A stretch of 64,000 bases of DNA, taken from contig NZ_JAAVVC010000002.1 in NCBI RefSeq assembly GCF_018449725.1, positions 62,001 through 126,000 of the forward strand, written 5' to 3'. The notes beneath the pieces were generated by a model. That model was not told the DNA's origin. It saw nothing but the letters and a program-made list of their open reading frames with translations, and made no database searches. Below are positions 43,452 to 52,894 of the stretch, piece by piece; position 1 is the first letter of the stretch; each line of letters starts with the position of its first letter. This DNA comes from Pseudomonas sp. dw_612 (GTDB lineage: Bacteria > Pseudomonadota > Gammaproteobacteria > Pseudomonadales > Pseudomonadaceae). The translations under genes and the position numbers were made by a program.

Positions 43452-44255
43452 ATGGCCTATTTCGAACATGAAGGTTGCAACCTGCACTATGAGGAATATG
43501 GCCACGGCGCTCCGCTGCTTCTGGTCCATGGACTGGGTTCCAGCACCCTCGACTGGGAAATGCAGATTCCGGTGTTATCCGCCCGCTACCGGGTGATCGT
43601 CCCGGACGTGCGCGGCCATGGCCGCTCGGACAAGCCCCGCGAGCGCTACAGCATCGCCGGGTTCAGCGCCGATCTGATTGCCTTGATGGAACACCTGAAC
43701 CTCGGTCCGACCCATTATGTAGGCCTGTCCATGGGCGGCATCATTGGCTTCCAACTGGCGGTGGACCAGCCGCAACGGCTCAAGAGCCTGAGCATCGTCA
43801 ACAGCCAGCCACAAGTCAAAATGCAGAAACCCAGCGACTATTGGTGGCTGGCGAAGCGCTGGTGCATGGCCCGATTGTTAAACATGGAAACAATCGGCAA
43901 AGCCCTTGGGCGCATGCTGTTTCCCAAACCCGAACAGGCGCATCTGCGGCAAAAGATTGCCGAGCGCTGGGCAAAAAACGACAAACATGCTTATCTCGCC
44001 AGCTTCAATGCGCTCGTTGGCTGGGGCGTTCAGGAACGACTTTCCCGGGTCACCTGTCCAACCCTCGTCATTAGCGCCGACCACGACTACACGCCGGTCT
44101 CGGTGAAAGAAGACTATGTAAAACTGCTGCCCGATGCGCGGCTGGTGGTGATCGCCGATTCGCGCCACGCCACCCCGCTGGATCAACCCGAACGCTTTAA
44201 CCAAACCCTGCTCGAGTTTCTCACCGCAGTCGACACCACTACTCAGGATCACTGA
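43452..44255 (+). CDS. alpha/beta-fold hydrolase
   Basis: 267 residues. Nucleophile elbow GLSMGG (Ser about 94), oxyanion region LLLVHGLGSSTLDW, acid in VISADHDYTP and His in ADSRHATPLDQP: a complete catalytic triad. Similar to esterase/lactonase-type hydrolases (for example enol-lactonases), substrate unknown. Second gene of the LysR operon; the cyclophilin gene follows after three bases. Confidence 0.88.
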   Translation: MAYFEHEGCNLHYEEYGHGAPLLLVHGLGSSTLDWEMQIPVLSARYRVIVPDVRGHGRSDKPRERYSIAGFSADLIALMEHLNLGPTHYVGLSMGGIIGFQLAVDQPQRLKSLSIVNSQPQVKMQKPSDYWWLAKRWCMARLLNMETIGKALGRMLFPKPEQAHLRQKIAERWAKNDKHAYLASFNALVGWGVQERLSRVTCPTLVISADHDYTPVSVKEDYVKLLPDARLVVIADSRHATPLDQPERFNQTLLEFLTAVDTTTQDH

Positions 44256-44258
44256 CCC

Positions 44259-44816
44259 ATGCTGAAAAAAATCGCCCTCGTCGCCGGCTCCGTACTGTTT
44301 GCCGCCAACCTGATGGCCGCCACGCCGGCCAAGGCACCGCATGTGCTGCTGGACACTACCAACGGCCAGATCGAAATCGAGCTGGACGCGGTCAAGGCGC
44401 CGATCAGTACCAAGAACTTCCTTGATTACGTCAACAGCGGCTTCTACAACAACACGATTTTCCACCGTGTGATCCCGGGCTTCATGGTCCAGGGCGGTGG
44501 CTTTACGCAACAAATGCAACAGAAAGAAACCAAGGCGCCGATCAAGAACGAATCGAAAAACGGTCTGCATAACGTGCGTGGCACGTTGTCCATGGCGCGC
44601 ACTTCCGACCCGGATTCGGCCACCAGCCAGTTCTTCGTCAACGTCAAGGACAACGACTTCCTCGATCAAGGCGATGGCTATGCCGTGTTTGGTAAAGTCG
44701 TCAAAGGCATGGATGTGGTCGACGTCATCGTCAACTCCCAGACCACCACCAAAAGCGGCATGAAAGACGTGCCCGCCGATCCTGTGTTCATCAAGTCGGC
44801 CAAGGTCATCGACTAA
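44259..44816 (+). CDS. periplasmic cyclophilin-type peptidyl-prolyl isomerase
   Basis: 185 residues with a signal peptide (cleavage about residue 21, NLMA). Cyclophilin core: [35 protein letters not shown] and [15 protein letters not shown], with the catalytic Arg in FHRV. Assists folding of exported proteins by turning prolyl bonds. Third gene of the LysR-hydrolase operon. A hairpin (TGAGCGG/CCGCTCA, 44833-44862) follows before the ABC gene. Confidence 0.92.
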   Translation: MLKKIALVAGSVLFAANLMAATPAKAPHVLLDTTNGQIEIELDAVKAPISTKNFLDYVNSGFYNNTIFHRVIPGFMVQGGGFTQQMQQKETKAPIKNESKNGLHNVRGTLSMARTSDPDSATSQFFVNVKDNDFLDQGDGYAVFGKVVKGMDVVDVIVNSQTTTKSGMKDVPADPVFIKSAKVID

Positions 44817-44901
44817 GCTTCACAGGATGTCTTGAGCGGTTGTCGCCCTGCGGCACCGCTCACACTGTTCAAAGGAGAGCCCCAGCGCGGGCGGAGAACC
44901 A

Positions 44902-46734
44902 ATGCTTTATCGCCGTTTTGAAAAACTGATCGACATCTTCCGTGACGCACCGACGGCGGCCCCGCCGGATCGGGTTCTCCCCTTCTATACGTATTACTTG
45001 AAGCAGGTCTGGCCGAGTTTCGCCGCCCTGCTGATCGTCGGCCTCTGTGCCTCGTTGATCGAAGTCGCGCTGTTCAATTACCTGAGCCGCATCATCGACC
45101 TGGCCCAAGGCACGCCGAACCCGAATTTCTTCCAGGACCACGCGCTCGAACTGACCTGGATGGTGGTGGTCACCCTGATCCTGCGCCCGATTTTCTTCGC
45201 CTTGCACGACCTGCTGGTGCACCAGACCCTGACCCCGGGCATGACCAGCCTGATTCTCTGGCAGAACCACCGCTACGTGCTCAAACAGAGCCTGAATTTT
45301 TTCCAGAACGACTTCGCCGGGCGCATCGCCCAACGCATCATGCAAACCGGCAACGCCCTGCGCGACTCGGCCGTGCAAGCCGTGGACGCCCTGTGGCATG
45401 TGTTGATCTACGCGATCAGCGCACTTGTGCTGTTTGCCGAAGCCGACTGGCGCCTGATGATCCCGCTGATGACCTGGATCGCAGGCTTTATCGGCGCGCT
45501 CTATTACTTCGTGCCACGGGTCAAGGATCGCTCGGTGCAGTCGTCCGATGCGCGCTCCAAGCTCATGGGGCGGATCGTCGACGGCTACACCAACATCACC
45601 ACCCTGAAGCTGTTCGCCCACACCAATTTCGAACAGCATTACGCCAAGGAAGCGATCAAGGAACAAACCGAAAAAGCCCAGATGGCCGGTCGCGTGGTCA
45701 CCAGCATGGACGTGGCCATTACCAGCATGAATGGCCTGCTGATCGTCACCACCACCGGCCTGGCCCTGTGGCTGTGGACCCAGTCGCTGATCTCAGTGGG
45801 CGCGATTGCCCTGGCCACGGGTCTGGTGATCCGCATCGTCAACATGTCCGGCTGGATCATGTGGGTGGTCACCGGCATCTTCGAAAACATCGGCATGGTC
45901 CAGGACGGTTTGCGGACCATCGCGCAACCGGTCAGCGTCACCGACCGTGAGCACGCCAAGCCACTGGCGGTTGCGCATGGCGAAGTGCGGTTCGAGCAGG
46001 TCGATTTCCACTACGGCAAGAAGAGCGGGATCATCGGCGGCCTCAACCTGACCATCAAGCCCGGCGAAAAAATCGGCCTGATCGGCCCGTCCGGCGCCGG
46101 CAAATCGACCCTGGTCAACCTGCTGCTGCGCCTCTACGACGTCGAGGGCGGTCGCATCCTGATCGACGGCCAGAACATCGCCGAAGTCGGCCAGGAAAGC
46201 CTGCGCGAACGCATCGGCATGATCACCCAGGACACCTCGTTGCTACACCGTTCGATCCGCGACAACCTGCTTTACGGCCGGCCCGACGCCACCGACGCCG
46301 AACTCTGGGAAGCGGTGCACAAGGCCCGGGCCGACCAGTTTATTCCGTTGCTCTCGGATGCCGAAGGTCGCACAGGTTTTGATGCGCACGTGGGTGAACG
46401 CGGGGTGAAACTCTCCGGCGGCCAACGTCAGCGGATCGCCATCGCCCGGGTGCTGCTCAAGGACGCGCCGATCCTGATCATGGACGAAGCCACCTCGGCG
46501 CTGGACTCGGAAGTCGAAGCGGCGATCCAGGAAAGCCTGGAAACCCTGATGCAGGGCAAAACCGTGATCGCCATCGCCCACCGTCTCTCGACCATCGCCC
46601 GCATGGATCGGTTGGTGGTGCTGGAAAACGGCAAGATCGCCGAAACCGGCAGCCACGCCGAGCTGTTGGCCCATGGCGGGTTGTATGCGCGGTTGTGGGC
46701 GCATCAGACAGGTGGGTTTGTCGGGATCGACTAG
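44902..46734 (+). CDS. ABC exporter (fused membrane and ATPase domains)
   Basis: 610 residues. Six membrane helices in the first 350 residues (VWPSFAALLIVGLCASLIEV, LWHVLIYAISALVLFAEADW), then an ATPase with GPSGAGKST (Walker A, about 395-403), LSGGQRQR, LIMDEATSALD and the AIAHRLSTIA switch. Half-transporter of the multidrug/lipid exporter type that acts as a dimer; substrate unknown. It starts 85 bases after the cyclophilin gene, beyond a hairpin, so cotranscription is possible but not certain. Confidence 0.9.
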   Translation: MLYRRFEKLIDIFRDAPTAAPPDRVLPFYTYYLKQVWPSFAALLIVGLCASLIEVALFNYLSRIIDLAQGTPNPNFFQDHALELTWMVVVTLILRPIFFALHDLLVHQTLTPGMTSLILWQNHRYVLKQSLNFFQNDFAGRIAQRIMQTGNALRDSAVQAVDALWHVLIYAISALVLFAEADWRLMIPLMTWIAGFIGALYYFVPRVKDRSVQSSDARSKLMGRIVDGYTNITTLKLFAHTNFEQHYAKEAIKEQTEKAQMAGRVVTSMDVAITSMNGLLIVTTTGLALWLWTQSLISVGAIALATGLVIRIVNMSGWIMWVVTGIFENIGMVQDGLRTIAQPVSVTDREHAKPLAVAHGEVRFEQVDFHYGKKSGIIGGLNLTIKPGEKIGLIGPSGAGKSTLVNLLLRLYDVEGGRILIDGQNIAEVGQESLRERIGMITQDTSLLHRSIRDNLLYGRPDATDAELWEAVHKARADQFIPLLSDAEGRTGFDAHVGERGVKLSGGQRQRIAIARVLLKDAPILIMDEATSALDSEVEAAIQESLETLMQGKTVIAIAHRLSTIARMDRLVVLENGKIAETGSHAELLAHGGLYARLWAHQTGGFVGID

Positions 46735-46748
46735 GTTGTAGGATCCCT

Positions 46749-46869
46749 TGTAGCAGCTGGCGAAGCCTGCGTTCGGCTGCGCAGCAGTCGTCATCGGTCT
46801 GCCTGAAACACCGCGCTGCCTGATTTACGACTGCTTCGCAGCCGAACGCAGCCTTCGGCAGCTGCTACA
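46749..46869. repeat. REP-type palindrome, class C
   Basis: TGTAGCAGCTGGCGAAGCCT...CAGCAGTCGTC on the left, GACTGCTTCGCAGCCG...GGCAGCTGCTACA on the right. Confidence 0.86.
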
Positions 46870-46889
46870 AAAGCGTCATTGACTCAACA

Positions 46890-46933
46890 AAAAACCGCCA
46901 CAGCCTTCTAACCACGGGCTCTGGCGTTTTTTT
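46890..46933 (+). terminator. rho-independent terminator of the ABC exporter gene
   Basis: AAAAAAC, CGCCACAGCC, loop of ten bases, GGGCTCTGGCG (one mismatch), then seven T. The remaining 46934-47059 holds the aqpZ promoter side; no gene seen. Confidence 0.88.
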
Positions 46934-47059
46934 ATGCCTGCTGGATTTCCGCCGGAACCCTGCTGTACTCAGCCAAGGCTCTGGAGATGAACCTGTTGTA
47001 AATCTGCAGGAAGCATCACGCGATACAGTCTCGATAGGTCGCCTATCAAGGACGCTCTC

Positions 47060-47755
47060 ATGTCGCTGTTCAAACGTTCAGTCACTGAGTTGTTAGGTAC
47101 GTTCTGGCTGGTGTTGGGTGGGTGCGGCAGTGCGGTGCTGGCCGCGTCTTCGCCGTTGGGTATCGGCGTGCTGGGAGTAGCCCTGGCATTTGGTCTTACC
47201 GTGCTGACCATGGCGTTCGCCATTGGCCATATTTCTGGATGTCATCTCAACCCCGCCGTATCGGTCGGGCTGTTTGTCGGTGGTCGATTCCCTGCCAAAG
47301 AGTTGCCGGCCTACATCATCGCCCAGGTGATAGGCGGGATCATCGCGGCGGCATTGCTCTACTACATCGCCAGCGGCAAGGAAGGTTTCGATCTGTCTGC
47401 CGGGCTGGCCTCCAATGGATATGGCGAGCACTCCCCCGGCAAATACTCGATGGCCGCAGGCTTTGTCTGTGAAATGGTAATGACGGCGATGTTCGTGCTG
47501 ATCATCCTCGGCGCCACCGACAAACGCGCCCCGGCGGGAATGGCACCGATCGCCATCGGCCTGGCCCTGACGCTGATCCACCTGATCTCGATTCCCGTCA
47601 CCAACACCTCGGTCAACCCGGCCCGTAGCACGGGGCCGGCGCTGATGGTCGGCGGCTGGGCCATCGCGCAGTTGTGGATGTTCTGGGTCGCGCCGTTGCT
47701 GGGGGCGGTGGTCGGCGGCGTGACTTATCGTTGGATAAGTAAGGAAGGCAACTGA
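47060..47755 (+). CDS. aqpZ: aquaporin Z
   Basis: 231 residues and six membrane helices. Both NPA pore motifs are present (residues 64-66 in [11 protein letters not shown] and 186-188 in [10 protein letters not shown]). His, Cys and Arg at the selectivity filter positions fit a water channel rather than a glycerol facilitator. Inner-membrane water exchange. It stands alone; a stem (GGGCG-AGGAC/GTCCT-CGCCC, 47761-47802) follows without a T-run. Confidence 0.93.
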   Translation: MSLFKRSVTELLGTFWLVLGGCGSAVLAASSPLGIGVLGVALAFGLTVLTMAFAIGHISGCHLNPAVSVGLFVGGRFPAKELPAYIIAQVIGGIIAAALLYYIASGKEGFDLSAGLASNGYGEHSPGKYSMAAGFVCEMVMTAMFVLIILGATDKRAPAGMAPIAIGLALTLIHLISIPVTNTSVNPARSTGPALMVGGWAIAQLWMFWVAPLLGAVVGGVTYRWISKEGN

Positions 47756-47983
47756 GGATTGGGCGAGGACTGGTCTTGCCAATAAGAAGACGGTCCTCAC
47801 GCCCTGCGCGAACTATCCCCACACCGCCAATTTAATTTCCGACAATCAAAAAAGCTATCCCCTGCTATTTTGCATTAACCCTCAGATCAAACAACAACAC
47901 ATACACAACTTGAAAAGCCCGTACATAAAAACTAGCAATCCTTCGTTAGTCCCCAATTCAAGCTCGCTGTTAATATCCACACC

Positions 47984-48002
47984 ATTGAACAAACAGTTCA
48001 AT
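47984..48002. promoter_or_regulatory. operator-like dyad before the secreted peptide gene
   Basis: ATTGAAC-aaaca-GTTCAAT, a perfect 7-bp dyad, 29 bases before the ATG at 48032 in an AT-rich region. A repressor or leader role is possible; the partner is unknown. The rest of 47756-48031 shows no gene. Confidence 0.5.
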
Positions 48003-48031
48003 ACACTACGTGCAAAATCAAAGGACTTATC

Positions 48032-48196
48032 ATGATTAAAAAAATGTTTGCAATCTGCCTGCTGGTTAATGCCGGACTGTTTCAAGGTGCAGCTCTGGCT
48101 AACACTGGCAGCCCAATTCAGGGACCGGGAAATTCGCCGACGTGCGGCAGTGGTTATATGTGGGACCCGGTTCAAAAAGTATGCTTTCGAGTTTGA
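48032..48196 (+). CDS. 54-residue secreted peptide with a two-cysteine loop
   Basis: ATG at 48032-48034 with AAGGA seven bases upstream; stop at 48194-48196. Signal peptide MIKKMFAICLLVNAGLFQGA followed by ALA, giving a predicted mature peptide of 31 residues: NTGSPIQGPGNSPTCGSGYM, then WDPVQKVCFRV. Two cysteines (38 and 51) could close a 12-residue loop. The region is AT-richer than its neighbours and the gene stands alone, bounded by an operator-like dyad and a strong terminator. Function unknown; a secreted signalling, adhesive or antagonistic peptide is conceivable. Confidence 0.78.
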   Translation: MIKKMFAICLLVNAGLFQGAALANTGSPIQGPGNSPTCGSGYMWDPVQKVCFRV

Positions 48197-48475
48197 ATAC
48201 ATATTTTCAAGCAATGAAATCTGCGATAGGCATCAACGGCCAACAAACAAAAGAACCGCAACATCAAACAGACTTATATTTTCATGCAGCCCATACCGTT
48301 TATTATCGGCAGCGAGGTTAATGTGTGTCTGCAATAACTAGCCCGGCATATTCTATCGACTCTGTTTGAATCTGCCTCTCTAAAAAATACCGCCCTCCTA
48401 TAACCTTAGGGAGGCGGTGTTTTTTTTTACCGGAAGCTAAACGGCTGTGCACAACCGAAGACCTTTAGACAGGCT
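48197..48475. other. AT-rich gap after the peptide gene
   Basis: No gene I can support. It contains the terminator at 48389-48430. Confidence 0.5.
48389..48430. terminator. bidirectional rho-independent terminator
   Basis: ACCGCCCTCC, loop TATAACCTTA, GGGAGGCGGT (48409-48418), then G and about ten T; an A-run precedes the stem (TAAAAAATACC). It serves the peptide gene and the convergent GNAT gene. Confidence 0.9.
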
Positions 48476-49606
48476 TCAACCAAGCCGATAAGGCAACGCA
48501 GTTCTCGCTTCCTCGGCATAGGCCAGTACTCCGACCCGCTCCTGCTGCAAGAAATCTTTGACCGCCGCTTTCAACCCCGGATGACGCAAGTAGTGCCACG
48601 AATGGGTAATCACCGGCTCGAACCCGCGAATCAATTTGTGTTCGCCCTGCGCCCCGGCGTCAAAACGCTGGAAGCCATTGGCGATGGCGTAATCCATGCC
48701 TTGGTAGAAACAGGTTTCGAAATGCAAACGGTCGTACTCGGCCAGGCAGCCCCAGTAACGACCGTAGAAGCTGTCATCGCCCACCAGACTGAACGCCATG
48801 GCCACCGGCCGTGAACCTTGTTTGGCCAGCACCACGCGAATCGATTCGGGCATGCGCTCGGCCAACAGGCTGAAAAACTCCCGCGTCAGGTACGGCGTTT
48901 GCCGACGCACTGCGTAGGTATTGGCGTAGCAGGCGTAGACGAAATCCCACTGCGCCTGGGTCAGTTGCGCCCCCTCAAGCCATTCGAACTCGATGCCCTG
49001 CCCGGCCACTTGCTCGCGCTCCTTGCGCATCTGTTTGCGCTTGCGGGAACTGAGCGCGTCGAGGAAGTCCTGGAAGTCCCGATAGCCGCGATTCTGCCAG
49101 TGATACTGGCAGCCGATTCGCTGCAACCAACCAGGCTGTTCGGCCAACGCGGCATCGGTAAACGGGTCGGTGAAATTGATGTGTGCGCTGGAAAGTTCTT
49201 CGATTTCCAGATAGCCCGGCAGGCTGCTCAGCAATTCAAAACCGTCCTCCACAGTGGCCGCCAACAAACGCGGGCCGCTGACCGGACTGAACGGCACGGC
49301 GGTCAACAGCTTGGGGTAATACTCGATGCCGGCACGCGCACAGGCATCGGCCCAGCCATGATCGAACACGTACTCGCCGTAGGAATGCCATTTGCGGTAG
49401 CTGGGTAACGCCGCGATCAATCGATCGCCTTCGATGTGCAGCAGATGCTCGGGCTGCCAGCCGGAATGCGGGCCGACGCTGCCGCTGTCTTCCAGCGTCG
49501 TGAGGAATGCATGGCGCAGAAACGGCTGACTCCCGGGTACCAGCGCGTCCCACGTTTGTGGCGTGATTTCGGACAGACTTTCCAGACGTTGCAGCGGCAT
49601 TGGCAT
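48476..49606 (-). CDS. GNAT/FemAB-like acyltransferase (PF04339 type)
   Basis: 376 residues from the ATG at 49604-49606; a GTG two codons earlier is equally possible. Family features are WDALVPGSQPFLRHAFLTTL near the N-terminus, SYRKWHSYGEYVFDHGWADA, RKRKQMRKEREQVAGQG and a C-terminal RFDAGAQGEHKLIRGFEPV. These proteins are annotated as peptidoglycan-biosynthesis or recognition-related and have two GNAT-like folds; the substrate is not known. It appears monocistronic. Confidence 0.87.
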   Translation of the reverse strand: MPMPLQRLESLSEITPQTWDALVPGSQPFLRHAFLTTLEDSGSVGPHSGWQPEHLLHIEGDRLIAALPSYRKWHSYGEYVFDHGWADACARAGIEYYPKLLTAVPFSPVSGPRLLAATVEDGFELLSSLPGYLEIEELSSAHINFTDPFTDAALAEQPGWLQRIGCQYHWQNRGYRDFQDFLDALSSRKRKQMRKEREQVAGQGIEFEWLEGAQLTQAQWDFVYACYANTYAVRRQTPYLTREFFSLLAERMPESIRVVLAKQGSRPVAMAFSLVGDDSFYGRYWGCLAEYDRLHFETCFYQGMDYAIANGFQRFDAGAQGEHKLIRGFEPVITHSWHYLRHPGLKAAVKDFLQQERVGVLAYAEEARTALPYRLG

Positions 49607-49881
49607 TCTCACAGTTCTTTGCGTGACAGCCTCGCGAGTATCGCTGATCGCCGCACATTACACATCCCGTCCTGCGCCGACAGCGCTCTGGAACGAAGGT
49701 TCATGAAAGATTTGTATCGTCATCGAGACGCCATCACTTTGCCACTGCACTGTCATAAACCATCGCGATACTGGCGCCTGTTTTTAGAGCGCCGGGTTCT
49801 ACCCGGTCACTGTTTTCCGTCCGTCATCGGTCGGTTGTGTCCTGGATGGCTCAGTCATCCCTTTCATCTTCGGAGATTGAT

Positions 49882-51198
49882 ATGCGTCTTGCTTCCACGA
49901 AAACTGCGGCGGCCTTGTGTGGCGGCCTGCTGCTGGCCATGAGTGTTCCGGCGAGCGCCGCAGTCGACGCCAAACTGCTCGATATGCTCAAGGCAAACGG
50001 CTCGATTTCCCAGGCGCAATACGCCGAATTGCAAGCCGAACTGGCACAGGATCAGAAGACTCAGCAAATTGCTCAACAGGCTCAGCAAGAGACCAACGAG
50101 CAGATTGCCGCGACCGCGAAGAAAACCAATGAACTGAGCACCTTCGACCAGAAACTGGCCTGGGCTGCCAAGACCCAATTCAAGGGTGACGTGCGTTTCC
50201 GTGAAGAAACCGTGCACAACGATGGTGTTTCGAACAACAAAGACCAGGATCGTCAGCGCATTCGCGTTCGTCTGGGTGCCTACAGCGAAATCAACCCTCA
50301 GGTCGACACCGGTATCCGTATCGCGACCGGCAACAACGATGACGCGCGTTCCACCAACCAGAGCCTGGACGGCTACTTCGACAAGAAGTCGATCTGGCTC
50401 GACCAGGGCTACGTGGACTACCACCCTGATTTCCTCAAGAACCTGCACGTGGTTGGCGGCAAAATGCCGCAACAATGGGTGAACATGGGCGACATCATCT
50501 GGGATAGCGACATCAGCCCGGAAGGCCTGGCACTGACCTACAAATACCCGTTGGGCGGCAGCACCGAGCTGTTCGGCAGCGCCGGTCACTACACCCTCAA
50601 GGACAACGTCGACGGCGACGGCGTGCAGTTCAAGCACGACCTGCGTCTGTATGCGGGTCAGTTGGGTGCGCGCTTCGCTATCACCGACAACCTGAAACTG
50701 ACCCTGGGTGGCAGCGTCTACGGCTACGACAACGACGACGACATCACCGCTGGCGGCACCACCACGCCATCCATCCTGGCCACCAACGGCAACACCCCGA
50801 ACGAGCAGTTCAAACTGTACGAAGGTTTTGGTCAGATCGACATCGGTGGCCTGCCAATGCCGCTTTCGCTATACGGTCAGTACGTCACCAACAAAGACGC
50901 CAGCAACGATCAGGACGCGGCCTGGTTGACCGGTGTGAAGACCAAGCTCTACGGCTTCGCCGTGGACTACAACTATCGCGACGTACAACGTAACGCGGTG
51001 GTCGGTGCCTTCACCGACTCCGACTTCGCCAACGGCTTCACCGGTTCGCGCGGCAGCAAGTTGAAAGTCAGCTATGACATCGACAAGAACTTCGCCCTGG
51101 GTGCGACGTACTTCATGGCTAAATCCGACTTCACCAACGCCACCATCCGCGACTCGGACATCAAAACCCTGCAACTGGATGCCGAAGCCAAGTTCTGA
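49882..51198 (+). CDS. putative outer-membrane porin (PF16930-like)
   Basis: 438 residues from the ATG at 49882, with GGAG six bases upstream. Signal peptide to about residue 27 (SVPASA). A coiled coil follows (ISQAQYAELQAELAQDQKTQ, QIAQQAQQETNEQIAATAKK). A barrel of glycine- and aromatic-rich strands makes up the rest (KGDVRFREETVHND, IRVRLGAYSEINPQVDTGIR, LKVSYDIDKNFALGATYFMA) and ends in Phe. The periplasmic coiled coil probably trimerises, as in OprP-like and similar porins. Substrate unknown. The gene stands alone. Confidence 0.88.
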   Translation: MRLASTKTAAALCGGLLLAMSVPASAAVDAKLLDMLKANGSISQAQYAELQAELAQDQKTQQIAQQAQQETNEQIAATAKKTNELSTFDQKLAWAAKTQFKGDVRFREETVHNDGVSNNKDQDRQRIRVRLGAYSEINPQVDTGIRIATGNNDDARSTNQSLDGYFDKKSIWLDQGYVDYHPDFLKNLHVVGGKMPQQWVNMGDIIWDSDISPEGLALTYKYPLGGSTELFGSAGHYTLKDNVDGDGVQFKHDLRLYAGQLGARFAITDNLKLTLGGSVYGYDNDDDITAGGTTTPSILATNGNTPNEQFKLYEGFGQIDIGGLPMPLSLYGQYVTNKDASNDQDAAWLTGVKTKLYGFAVDYNYRDVQRNAVVGAFTDSDFANGFTGSRGSKLKVSYDIDKNFALGATYFMAKSDFTNATIRDSDIKTLQLDAEAKF

Positions 51199-51335
51199 TA
51201 CCCCGCAACACGACTCGGGCAAGGAAGCCCGGGCGCTTCTTTACAGCCTCGCGTTGGTCTATCGGTCCCCATCATCCGTCCGATAGCCCAACGCGGGGCT
51301 GTTTTCATTTTCCCCTCGCCACAATAGCGCGGCAA

Positions 51336-51418
51336 AAAAAGATCGCAGCCTGCGGCAGCTCCTACGGGATCGGGTTGGAATCGATTCTGTAGGAGCTGCC
51401 GCAGGCTGCGATCTTTTA
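51336..51418. repeat. REP-type palindrome, class A
   Basis: AAAAGATCGCAGCCTGCGGC on the left, GCCGCAGGCTGCGATCTTTT on the right, between the convergent porin and ketoacyl-synthase genes. Confidence 0.9.
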
Positions 51419-51427
51419 TGCGTTAAC

Positions 51428-52549
51428 TCAGCGTTTGCGCAGAATCACGCTACCAATCGAATACCCGGCGCCAAACGAACTGAGCACCGCCAGCGAACCG
51501 CTGGCCAGATCATCCTGGTTCTTGTGAAACGAAATCACCGAACCGGCAGAGCTGGTGTTGGCATAGGTGTCGAGAATCACCGGCGCTTCTTCTTCGGTGG
51601 CTTCGCGGCCCAGCAGTTTCTTCACGATCAAGTGGTTCATGCTGAGGTTGGCCTGGTGCAGCCAGAATCGCTTCACGTCACCGATGTTGAGCTGGTTCTC
51701 TTCCAGGTGCGTAGCGATCAGCTCGGCAACCATCGGGCACACGTCGCGGAATACCTTGCGGCCTTCCTGCACGAACAGTTTGTCCTTGGCGCCGATGCCC
51801 TCTTCCGCCGCGCGGTTGAGGAAGCCGAAGTTGTTGCGGATGTTGTTGGAGAACTTGGTCAGCAGTTTGGTGCTGACAATGTCGAACTGGTACTCGGAGG
51901 TCGCCAGGTCAGCACGTTCGATGATCACCGCAGTAGCAGCGTCGCCGAAGATAAAGTGGCTGTCGCGGTCGCGGAAGTTCAAGTGACCGGTGCAGACTTC
52001 CGGATTGACCATCAGGATCGCCCGAGCCTGGCCCAGTTGCACGCTGTTGGCGGCGGCTTGAATGCCGAAGGTCGCCGAGGAACAGGCGACGTTCATGTCG
52101 AAACCGAAGCCTTGAATGCCCAACGCTTCCTGGACTTCGATGGCGATGGCCGGGTAGGCGCGTTGCAGATTCGAGCAGGCGACGATCACGCCGTCGATGT
52201 CCGCGGCGGTCTTGCCGGCACGCAGCAAGGCTTGCTCGGCAGCGCCGATGGCCATCTGGCACAGCACCGACCATTCGTCGTTCGAGCGCTCCGGCAGGCG
52301 AGGCGCCATGCGTTGCGGGTCGAGGATGCCGTCCTTGTCCATGACAAAACGGCTTTTGATGCCGGAGGCTTTTTCGATAAACGCTGCACTGGACTCGGTC
52401 AACGCTTCGATCTCGCCGCGCGCGATAGCGTCGGCATTGTCGGCGTTGAATTGCGCGACGTAAGCGTTGAAAGACTGCACCAGCTCTTCGTTGGAGATGC
52501 TGTTGGCCGGGGTGTACAGGCCGGTGCCGCTGATGACGACGTTATGCAT
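51428..52549 (-). CDS. beta-ketoacyl-ACP synthase III-type enzyme
   Basis: 373 residues from the ATG at 52547-52549; GAGAAA lies upstream. Thiolase fold with an intact FabH triad: Cys156 in NVACSSATFG, His in RFWLHQANLS and Asn in TYANTSSAGS. It is longer than housekeeping FabH (about 320) because of an insertion near residues 30-90 (NADNADAIARGEIEALTESS). It condenses an acyl-CoA or acyl-ACP with malonyl-ACP; the chain length is unknown. No other lipid gene is adjacent. The organism probably has another initiating synthase. Confidence 0.87.
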   Translation of the reverse strand: MHNVVISGTGLYTPANSISNEELVQSFNAYVAQFNADNADAIARGEIEALTESSAAFIEKASGIKSRFVMDKDGILDPQRMAPRLPERSNDEWSVLCQMAIGAAEQALLRAGKTAADIDGVIVACSNLQRAYPAIAIEVQEALGIQGFGFDMNVACSSATFGIQAAANSVQLGQARAILMVNPEVCTGHLNFRDRDSHFIFGDAATAVIIERADLATSEYQFDIVSTKLLTKFSNNIRNNFGFLNRAAEEGIGAKDKLFVQEGRKVFRDVCPMVAELIATHLEENQLNIGDVKRFWLHQANLSMNHLIVKKLLGREATEEEAPVILDTYANTSSAGSVISFHKNQDDLASGSLAVLSSFGAGYSIGSVILRKR

Positions 52550-52774
52550 GGTCGTTTCTCTAATCTGTTCAGGCAGAAAGCGTTGGCACCGACGTACCAA
52601 CACACAAAGGGTCTTTTCCCGGTCCGTGGAATCCAACCTGGCATCGCTTTATTCCGCTCCGCTATGCCTGAGAAGGCTCAAAACGGCGGGGACGGCGTTT
52701 ATAGGCGCGAAGTTTGCCATAAACGCTGGGGTTTGGCCCTATTTGCAAGAGCAACGGCATAACGCGATACCCAT

Positions 52775-52863
52775 GTAGGAGCTGCCGAAGGCTGCGATCT
52801 TTTGATCTTTCTTTTGCCTCGACACCGGAAGATCAAAAGATCGCAGCCTACGGCAGCTCCTAC
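52775..52863. repeat. REP-type palindrome, class A
   Basis: GTAGGAGCTGCCGAAGGCTG on the left, CAGCCTACGGCAGCTCCTAC on the right, between the ketoacyl synthase promoter side and the end of hrpA. Confidence 0.9.
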
Positions 52864-52894
52864 ATTGGCATGCAGTGGCCACAGGGTATTGGGG

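Noticed and set aside
47882..48341. Frames of 97-110 codons overlapping the secreted peptide gene (both strands)
   Set aside because: No ribosome sites; their products lack protein character, whereas the 54-codon frame has a site, signal peptide and terminator.
49740..49770. Possible Pho box (ACTGTCATAAA) upstream of the porin gene
   Set aside because: Only one 7-base half-site is convincing; the second direct copy is missing.
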